A stretch of 11,362 nucleotides of DNA from Nanobdellota archaeon. Lineage in GTDB: Archaea; Nanobdellota; Nanobdellia; Pacearchaeales; GW2011-AR1. Position 1 is the first letter of the stretch. The number at the start of each line of letters is the position of its first letter. A program made the translations under genes and the position numbers. The DNA is taken from NCBI GenBank assembly GCA_018830845.1, contig JAHJRS010000094.1:1-11362 (forward strand). The letters are read 5' to 3'. The notes under the pieces are model-generated. The model did not search any database. It had not been told where the DNA came from and saw nothing but the letters and a program-made list of their open reading frames with translations. Shown here piece by piece: positions 6,244 to 11,362 of this stretch.

Positions 6244-7776
6244 ATGGAAAAGTTTCAAAGAGAACCGCAAAGTGAGAAGGAAAAAAAGATAAGAAAAATA
6301 ACCCAGTTTTATTACTCAAGGCCAGACGTGCAGGAGGCAATTTTCAGGTTTTCAAAAAATCGCGAGGTTTCGCCAAGATATTTTGACGGGTTTGGAAAAC
6401 GTCCGGACACCCTCCAGTTTAAGGGTGACATTTTAAGTCTTGCAAAAAAAGGAGCAACCTCTTTTCATTGTTCTGAAGAGCTCTGGAATGACCCCCTAAA
6501 AATTGAAACGGGAATGGGAAAAACCGAGGCTGACAAGTTAAGAACAGGCTGGGACCTTTTGATTGACATAGACTGTGAGCACGGAATAAAATATTCAAAA
6601 CTTGCGGCAAAAGCGATAATTGAAACTTTTAGACAGCACGGAATAAAAAACGTAGGGCTTAAATTTTCAGGTTCAAAAGGATTTCACATACTCATACCAT
6701 GGAAAGCTTTTCCAAAAGACATTAATGGAATTGAATTAAAAGACCTTTTTCCCGAAGTTCCAAGAAAACTTATCCTTTACATAAAAAACTATTCGGCCTC
6801 AATTTTAAAAGCAATTCTTCCCGAAAATTTTGAAAAAGAAATAGTTGGCGGGCTTAAAACTGGATTTTTGTGCAAAAAGTGCGGGGAGTTTGCATCAGAA
6901 TACCGAAATGTTGAGTTTAGATGTGAAAAATGCGGTGTTTTTGAAACAAGAAAATTCAGAATGGGTGCAAAGGGAAAAGTTCCAAAGTGCTATAAATGCT
7001 CTAAAGAAATGAAATTCAGACCCCTGAAAAAATTTATAGAATGCCCAAGATGCAAAATAAATTCAATAGATAATCCTGAAAACTTCAGCGAAGAGGAAAA
7101 GGATCTTTACACTCTTATGGGGCTTGACCTTATTTTGGTTTCACCACGACACTTATTCAGAATGCCTTACTCCCTTCACGAAAAAACCTCACTTGCAAGT
7201 GTTGTAATTGACCCCAAAGAAATAGACAAATTCACTTTCAGAGACGCTGAACCTTTGAGAATGAAAGTGAAAAACTTTATGCCTGAATCGGAAGAAAATG
7301 AAGCGGCCGAACTTGTTATGCAGGCCTTGGACTGGGCAAAGAGCGCCGGAGTGGACAAAGAGCTTGAACAAAAGGCATCTGGAAAATATGAAAACTTCAA
7401 ACCTGTAAAAATAAAAAACTTAAAAGATGAAGATTTTCCCCCGACAATAAAAAAAATTCTTGAAGGAGTAAGAGACGGAAAGAAAAGGGCGCTTTTTGTT
7501 TTAATAAACTTTTTCAGAAGCGTTGGAATGGACAAAGAAGAGATGGAAAAAAGAATTTTTGAATGGAATGAAAAAAATGAAGTTGCTCTGCGAAGAGCTT
7601 ACATAAATGCGCAGCTAAGCTGGAGTTACAAGCACAAAACAATTCCCCCTCCAAACTTTGACAAAGACCACTATAAAGGAATAGGAATTATCCCAACTGA
7701 TGAAGAAATGAGATATAAAAATCCTGTAAATTACACAATTAAAAAAAACAAAACTTCAAAGTCAAAAAAAGATTAA
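6244..7776 (+). CDS. priS: Single-chain archaeal DNA primase, PriS fused to PriL-C-terminal-like domain
   Basis: A 510-residue archaeo-eukaryotic primase making primers for replication; residues are counted from 6244 (the ATG at 6229 would add five). Catalytic motif I is LLIDIDCEHG with Asp108 and Asp110. Motif II is SGSKGFHI (Ser142 to His148). The third acidic residue is probably Asp295 (MGLDLILVSP), just before RMPYSLHEKT (306-315), which matches the Arg-hydrophobic-Pro-x-Ser-hydrophobic-His-x-Lys-Thr motif of PriS. Between motifs II and III are two CxxC-CxxC zinc ribbons: Cys210/213/227/230 and Cys249/252/267/270. The C-terminal part (about 398-485) begins FPPTIKKILEGVRDG and continues FFRSVGMDKEEME, which resembles the PriL C-terminal domain, but the usual first Fe-S cysteine is Thr401 and no cysteine follows residue 270. 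Single-chain PriS-PriL fusions are known from Nanoarchaeum equitans. Typical PriS is about 350-400 residues, so the length fits a fusion. Confidence 0.92.
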   Translation: MEKFQREPQSEKEKKIRKITQFYYSRPDVQEAIFRFSKNREVSPRYFDGFGKRPDTLQFKGDILSLAKKGATSFHCSEELWNDPLKIETGMGKTEADKLRTGWDLLIDIDCEHGIKYSKLAAKAIIETFRQHGIKNVGLKFSGSKGFHILIPWKAFPKDINGIELKDLFPEVPRKLILYIKNYSASILKAILPENFEKEIVGGLKTGFLCKKCGEFASEYRNVEFRCEKCGVFETRKFRMGAKGKVPKCYKCSKEMKFRPLKKFIECPRCKINSIDNPENFSEEEKDLYTLMGLDLILVSPRHLFRMPYSLHEKTSLASVVIDPKEIDKFTFRDAEPLRMKVKNFMPESEENEAAELVMQALDWAKSAGVDKELEQKASGKYENFKPVKIKNLKDEDFPPTIKKILEGVRDGKKRALFVLINFFRSVGMDKEEMEKRIFEWNEKNEVALRRAYINAQLSWSYKHKTIPPPNFDKDHYKGIGIIPTDEEMRYKNPVNYTIKKNKTSKSKKD

Positions 7777-7781
7777 TTTTT
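7777..7781 (+). terminator. Short oligo-T tract after the primase stop
   Basis: T5 follows the TAA directly in the 76-base gap before the next gene. It is a weak but plausible archaeal terminator. The rest of the gap holds only the next promoter. Confidence 0.3.
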
Positions 7782-7821
7782 ATCTGCAACAAAAACAGAA
7801 TATCCTTCTGAAATTAAGAAA

Positions 7822-7829
7822 TATTTAAA
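7822..7829 (+). promoter_or_regulatory. TATA box of the 657/350-aa surface operon
   Basis: TATTTAAA (within AATATTTAAAAGG) is centred 27-28 bases before the ATG at 7853, predicting a leaderless first gene. Confidence 0.65.
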
Positions 7830-7852
7830 AGGACTATTGCTCTAATTATAAA

Positions 7853-9826
7853 ATGAAAAAAGGGGTCATGTTGTTCATAGCAATAGTATTGGTCTTAACC
7901 CTTGCCTTTTCAGGAATTCTTAAGGCTGATGAAGTTTCGGATGTTAACCGGGCTTATGCATGCCTGAATGAAAAAATTGATGCAACCAACTGCTCCCAAC
8001 TTAATACTGAAGAAAAAACATTTGCACTTCTTGCAACAGGAAAATGTAAAACGGAACTTTTAGAAGATTCATTTAATGAAACCTGCTGGCCGGCGGCAAA
8101 CTGTAATATTGAGCTGACTGCAAAGGCGGTTCTCGCTCTTGACAGCGTCGACGTTAACACAACATCCGCGGTAAACTGGCTAAAAGGTAAAAAAGGAATT
8201 TCAACTGACTTGAACTGGTACCTTCAAATTGACAGCAACAAGGCGCTCTTGTGCAACGCCGGATATGAAGTCGGGGGAACTTTTACCGAATATCAATTTC
8301 AGATTAGTGAAGACAAAAAAATAAGTGCGAATGCGGGAGAATGCTTAACGAGAGCTAACAATGATTATTGGTTTGGAATTTCACCCAATTGCTACGAAAA
8401 ACAATTTCAGGTTTCATGCAATGAAAGTTTTATTTCAACACTTTTATATCGTGAGCAAAACTCACAAACTTACAATATTTTAAACAATGTTCACAGTTCT
8501 TCGGGGGGAATCACTATTGAGAGAATAGATTCATACTGCCTTTTAGGAGTTGGCGGAAGCTGTGATTACCTTGGAACTTCATGGGCCTCAACTATTTTTG
8601 ATTTTTTGGGGGAAAACACGAGTGAATATCTTCCATACCTTATAACAACGGCTCCAAACCACATTTCTGCATTCCCCGATGCATTTCTTTATATTTTAAC
8701 AAACAGCCTTGAATTCAAAACAAACATTTTAAACAAGCAAATTTTGAATGAATATTGGCAGATTCCCGGCGGAAGGGGAAAATATTATGACACTGCACTT
8801 GCAATGCTTCCCTTCCAGGGAGTAAGCGGATTAACCGAAAAAACAAACACCAAAAACTGGCTCTTTAATGTTCAACAAACAAACGGGTGCTGGGATAACG
8901 ACAATGTTTTAACAAACTCATTTTTACTTTACTCTTTGTGGCCTCAGGAAAACAGTGGAGGGGGAGGAGGCGGAGGTGGAGATATATTTTGTAGCGACGT
9001 TGGATACACTTGCGTTGAAAATGCTTCGGCATGTACTGGAACAATTCACGGAGAATATGAATGTGGAGACACTCAGATTTGCTGTAACCCTCAGGGCGGT
9101 GGCGGAGAATTAACTGAGTGTGAACTTGAAGGTTATACTTGTGGATTTGCTTCAGCATGTGAAGGAACAATTTTGCCCGAGTTTAGTTGCGGGCCTACAA
9201 TTCAAAAGTGCTGTGACACAACTCCAATAATCACAACCTGTTCAGACCTTAATGGAATAATTTGTTCAAGCGGGGAATATTGTTCGGGGGGGAGTGGGAT
9301 ATCAACTGACGAATTAACATACGGACAGACTTGTTGTGTTGGGGGTTCATGTGAACCTGTTGTGAGCACTTCAACATGTGAATCAAACGGAGGTCTTTGC
9401 GATTCATCCTGTCCTTCTGGTTATGAAGTTTCGGGGGAATATACTTGCAGTGACTCACAGGACTTTTGTTGTATGCAAACTCAAAGTTCAGGCGGAGGAA
9501 GTTATTGGTGGATATGGGTTTTGTTCTTCCTTGTTCTTGCAGTAGTTGTCGCAATTTTATATCGTGATAAAATAAAGGAATATATTCAAAAATTAAAAGC
9601 AAGGAGAGGGGGAGGCATGCCAGGCTCAAGACCCGGAGGACCAAGAGGACCTCCTCCAAGATTCCCTCCTCCATATAACAGAATGCCAAGAATGGGTGCA
9701 CCAGTTCCAAGAAAAATAATCCCAAGCGAACAAAACAGGCCTCCTATTCAAAAAGTTCAGCCCAGACCAAAACCAAGCGGAGAGATTGACGAAGTCTTAA
9801 AAAAATTAAAAGAAATGGGAAGATAA
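7853..9826 (+). CDS. Membrane-anchored surface protein: alpha/alpha-toroid-like domain plus four Cys repeats
   Basis: A 657-residue protein. Residues 1-25 are a signal peptide (MKKGVMLFIAIVLVLTLAFS). Residues about 27-363 resemble the prenyltransferase/squalene-cyclase alpha/alpha toroid: TAKAVLALDSVD with SAVNWLKGKKG near 89-115, and YDTALAML with NVQQTNGCW at 312-347, the latter fitting the QW motif (Gln-x(3)-Gly-x-Trp). No cyclase Asp-x-Asp-Asp is evident, so a binding or structural role is more likely than catalysis. A run of eight glycines (369-376) leads to four six-cysteine modules starting at C380, C423, C463 and C509, most ending in Cys-Cys. A membrane helix spans about 551-570, followed by a basic Gly/Pro/Arg-rich cytoplasmic tail and a terminal helix EIDEVLKKLKEMGR. 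It starts at a leaderless promoter and is followed after one base by the next gene, which has the same Cys module. Confidence 0.88.
   Translation: MKKGVMLFIAIVLVLTLAFSGILKADEVSDVNRAYACLNEKIDATNCSQLNTEEKTFALLATGKCKTELLEDSFNETCWPAANCNIELTAKAVLALDSVDVNTTSAVNWLKGKKGISTDLNWYLQIDSNKALLCNAGYEVGGTFTEYQFQISEDKKISANAGECLTRANNDYWFGISPNCYEKQFQVSCNESFISTLLYREQNSQTYNILNNVHSSSGGITIERIDSYCLLGVGGSCDYLGTSWASTIFDFLGENTSEYLPYLITTAPNHISAFPDAFLYILTNSLEFKTNILNKQILNEYWQIPGGRGKYYDTALAMLPFQGVSGLTEKTNTKNWLFNVQQTNGCWDNDNVLTNSFLLYSLWPQENSGGGGGGGGDIFCSDVGYTCVENASACTGTIHGEYECGDTQICCNPQGGGGELTECELEGYTCGFASACEGTILPEFSCGPTIQKCCDTTPIITTCSDLNGIICSSGEYCSGGSGISTDELTYGQTCCVGGSCEPVVSTSTCESNGGLCDSSCPSGYEVSGEYTCSDSQDFCCMQTQSSGGGSYWWIWVLFFLVLAVVVAILYRDKIKEYIQKLKARRGGGMPGSRPGGPRGPPPRFPPPYNRMPRMGAPVPRKIIPSEQNRPPIQKVQPRPKPSGEIDEVLKKLKEMGR
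8958..9473 (+). repeat. Glycine linker and four tandem six-cysteine modules (coding repeat)
   Basis: Protein repeats rather than near-identical DNA repeats. Cysteines are 380/387/394/404/410/411; 423/430/436/446/453/454; 463/471/477/494/495/500; and 509/516/520/532/539/540. Units 1, 2 and 4 end in Cys-Cys; unit 3 has Cys-Cys followed by Gly-Gly-Ser-Cys, like the single unit in the downstream gene. The small, disulfide-rich build suggests knot-like stalk domains. Confidence 0.7.
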
Positions 9827-9827
9827 A

Positions 9828-10880
9828 ATGATTAAAAAAGTTCTCTTTGTCTTTCTTTTTTTTGTCATTGCTTTAAGTTTTGTTTCTTCAACCCAGATTC
9901 AAATAAAACCGGATTATTCCAAGGGTGAAGGATTTGTTGCAAAAATATCCGGAATTTTTCAAACACCTCCGACTCAAAACAATATAAAATTTTATCACGG
10001 GCAAACCCCAACCTCATTTGATCCTTTTAGTTTAACTTCAATCACAACTGATACCGGAACGGACTATTATGTCTATTCTATTGTTCCACTTGGGAAAACT
10101 CCCGGAAATTATTCAATAAGAGTTGAGGGAATCCAGTATTATATAGGAAACAATCAATGGTCAAGTGACCCTGTTTCAAAGGGTTTTGTTATAGAGGACC
10201 ACATGGTATTTGCAACAATTTCTCCGGCACTTTCAATTCCCGAAGACTATTACTACAACCTGACTCTTGAAAATACCGGTGCAGGCACAATTGAAATTGA
10301 ATACGGGCTTGAGGGGACGGAAACAAAAACAGTTGCTCTTGGAGCGTATCAAACAAAGGATGTGACGCTTAAAACCTTTGGAGGAGACAGATTTGAAAAT
10401 GTTCTTTTTACATACGGAAATGAAACTTACACTGCCATTGTTTATTCAGGGCTTGATGACATTCCTGTTGAAAACCAGACTATAGGAGAGAATGAGACTT
10501 CAAATGAGACTGAAGGAAAAAGTTTTTGGGAAATTATTTTTGGAGGAGGGGAGGAAGAACCTGAAGAAAATGAAACAATAATTAATGAAACAGAACCCAA
10601 TGGAACCAACGTGAGCACACCTCCTCCGGGCGGACTTTTAACGTGCCAGGAAATGGGATTATTAATTTGCAGTGAAGACCAAACTTGCGCAGGAGTTCTT
10701 ATTGACGGTTTTGACGCTCAGTGCTGTGACGGAAACTGCGTCCTTAATGAAGAAGAAGGCTCATCGTTAGGATTGATTGGATGGATAATAATAGGAATCG
10801 TTGTAATAATTTTGGTTTTGTTTTTTAAATTCAAATTTTCAAGAACGAGAAGAATGCCTTCGAGACTATTGAGAAGATAA
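9828..10880 (+). CDS. Membrane-anchored glycoprotein-like surface protein with one Cys module
   Basis: A 350-residue type I membrane protein. Residues 1-21 are a signal peptide (MIKKVLFVFLFFVIALSFVS). Residues about 22-210 are beta-rich, with a segment around 126-205 (SIPEDYYYNLTLENTGAG) reminiscent of CARDB-like or other Ig-type domains. Residues 211-270 form an acidic, low-complexity linker; the protein has about ten Asn-x-Ser/Thr sequons (94, 144, 198, 216, 222, 226, 248, 253, 258, 261), mostly in this linker, so it may be heavily N-glycosylated. A six-cysteine module follows (C273, 281, 287, 299, 300, 304), like unit 3 of the upstream protein. The membrane helix is about 314-333 and the tail is short and very basic (SRTRRMPSRLLRR). 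It starts one base after the upstream stop (TAAAATG), so the two are co-transcribed and may form a complex. I do not know a named family. Confidence 0.86.
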   Translation: MIKKVLFVFLFFVIALSFVSSTQIQIKPDYSKGEGFVAKISGIFQTPPTQNNIKFYHGQTPTSFDPFSLTSITTDTGTDYYVYSIVPLGKTPGNYSIRVEGIQYYIGNNQWSSDPVSKGFVIEDHMVFATISPALSIPEDYYYNLTLENTGAGTIEIEYGLEGTETKTVALGAYQTKDVTLKTFGGDRFENVLFTYGNETYTAIVYSGLDDIPVENQTIGENETSNETEGKSFWEIIFGGGEEEPEENETIINETEPNGTNVSTPPPGGLLTCQEMGLLICSEDQTCAGVLIDGFDAQCCDGNCVLNEEEGSSLGLIGWIIIGIVVIILVLFFKFKFSRTRRMPSRLLRR

Positions 10881-10888
10881 ATTCAGAA

Positions 10889-11329
10889 TTATTTTTTTTC
10901 TTCAGGTTTTTTTGCCTGAACTTTCTTGTTTTTCTCAATTTCAAACTGCAAAACTTTTACAAGCTCCTCATATCTGTGAAGGCGTCTTGTGAGTTCATTA
11001 AGAAGCTCATTAAATTCAACGTTTTTGAAAACAAAGTGTTCAGGTTCTATAACTTCGACGTGAGAAGGCATGTATTTGAACATAAGGGCCGCCAAAACCG
11101 CAGGATTTTCAATCTCCATTTCAATTTCAACAAACCCTGTGAATAAATCTTTCTGGTCTTTTATAAGAGTTGGTTTGTTTAGTTTTTTATTAAAGGATTT
11201 AACCCCTGGCTCGGCTTCAACCTGCTTTGAAAGGTCTTCAAGAACTGTTGTCAAATGCTCTTCGGGCCTTCCAAGTACCTCTATAATCATCATTGCAGTA
11301 AGGTTTTTTTCTTCACTCTTTAAACTCAT
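10889..11329 (-). CDS. Conserved-looking cytosolic protein, 146 aa, function unknown
   Basis: A small soluble protein without signal peptide or cysteine. The N-terminal half (about 12-100) alternates strands and helices, with MMIIEVLGRPEEHLTTVLED, FTGFVEIEMEIENP and MFKYMPSHVEVIEPE as distinctive stretches; the last third (about 105-146) is a charged helix, probably a coiled coil, with a Lys-rich end. I recall similar proteins in DPANN genomes without an assigned function; that is memory, not a search. The alternating pattern could be a ferredoxin-like or ACT-like fold. The TATA box at 11352-11359 is about 26 bases before the ATG at 11329 and supports that start over the internal methionines at residues 13-14. 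It is convergent with the surface operon, with an 8-base gap. Confidence 0.83.
   Translation of the reverse strand: MSLKSEEKNLTAMMIIEVLGRPEEHLTTVLEDLSKQVEAEPGVKSFNKKLNKPTLIKDQKDLFTGFVEIEMEIENPAVLAALMFKYMPSHVEVIEPEHFVFKNVEFNELLNELTRRLHRYEELVKVLQFEIEKNKKVQAKKPEEKK
10892..10913 (+). terminator. Two T tracts ending the plus-strand surface operon
   Basis: T8 (10892-10899) and T7 (10907-10913) lie just past the stop of the 350-aa gene, within the last codons of the convergent gene. The second T tract is the loop of a 6-base hairpin TTCAGG/CCTGAA (10901-10920). U-rich tracts fit archaeal termination. The tracts are also the Lys codons of the opposite gene, so their T content is partly forced by coding. 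Confidence 0.45.
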
Positions 11330-11351
11330 TTTTCTTCTTTTTGGGTTTTAA

Positions 11352-11359
11352 CATATAAA
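11352..11359 (-). promoter_or_regulatory. TATA box of the 146-aa gene
   Basis: The minus strand reads TTTATATG, centred 26-27 bases before the ATG at 11329, again predicting a leaderless transcript. The window ends three bases beyond, so upstream elements such as the BRE are mostly not visible. Confidence 0.6.
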
Positions 11360-11362
11360 GGA

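Noticed and set aside
7120..7200. Loss of the third catalytic Asp of the primase, because Ser replaces Asp three residues before the Arg-Leu-like motif
   Set aside because: Aligning with the eukaryotic pattern, in which an Asp lies about nine residues before the His-Leu-Leu motif, makes Asp295 the likely equivalent, so inactivation is not supported.
8958..8984. GGN-repeat tract as a microsatellite or non-coding repeat
   Set aside because: It is in frame and encodes a run of eight glycines, a normal flexible linker between the toroid-like domain and the Cys modules.
9249..9725. A 158-codon minus-strand open frame within the 657-aa gene
   Set aside because: It lies antisense to the Cys modules and membrane helix of the real gene, has low-complexity composition and no promoter or plausible domain.
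1..11362. Mobile element, CRISPR array, defence system or prophage
   Set aside because: No transposase, integrase, nuclease, regular direct repeats or terminal inverted repeats are visible; the gene content is replication and cell-surface proteins.

Overview
The window looks like chromosomal DNA of a DPANN-type archaeon, close in style to Woesearchaeota, Pacearchaeota or Nanoarchaeota. The evidence is: a PCNA sliding clamp rather than a bacterial beta clamp; a single-chain archaeo-eukaryotic primase carrying both a PriS core and a PriL-C-terminal-like segment; TATA boxes about 26 bases before every promoter-proximal start codon; AT-rich DNA; short gene gaps; and several Cys-rich or pilin-like secreted proteins of kinds I recall from DPANN genomes. 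That placement is an inference, since no rRNA or tRNA gene is visible. All nine complete genes end in TAA. I see no insertion sequence, CRISPR array, integrase or tRNA, and no gene-free stretch longer than about 130 bases.

Layout. Bases 1-575 (minus strand): two small genes with pilin-like N-termini that overlap by 8 bases; the second runs off the left edge. Bases 576-704: a spacer with a TATA box, a hairpin at the stop codon of the neighbouring gene and a small GC-rich island. Bases 705-5313 (minus strand): a tight three-gene operon, read as a 258-aa pilin-like protein, then a 589-aa secreted protein with about 41 cysteines, then a 685-aa membrane protein with four tandem Ig-like modules. 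The last two are in the same reading frame and are separated only by TAA-AAA. Bases 5433-6161 (minus strand): PCNA. Bases 6244-7776 (plus strand): the fused primase, divergent from PCNA across an 82-base promoter region. Bases 7853-10880 (plus strand): a two-gene operon for membrane-anchored surface proteins (657 and 350 aa) that share one six-cysteine repeat module. Bases 10889-11329 (minus strand): a 146-aa conserved-looking protein, convergent with that operon.

How the parts fit. PCNA and primase form a replication pair embedded between two clusters of cell-surface genes. The surface genes share features: pilin-type or ordinary signal peptides, many cysteines that would form disulfides outside the cell, N-glycosylation sequons, and single membrane anchors with basic cytoplasmic tails. 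They plausibly build an envelope or attachment structure, but no assembly ATPase or platform protein is in view, so this stays a hypothesis. The most notable points are the primase with two zinc ribbons and no Fe-S cysteines, the in-frame split between the two large surface genes, and the uniform leaderless promoter layout.
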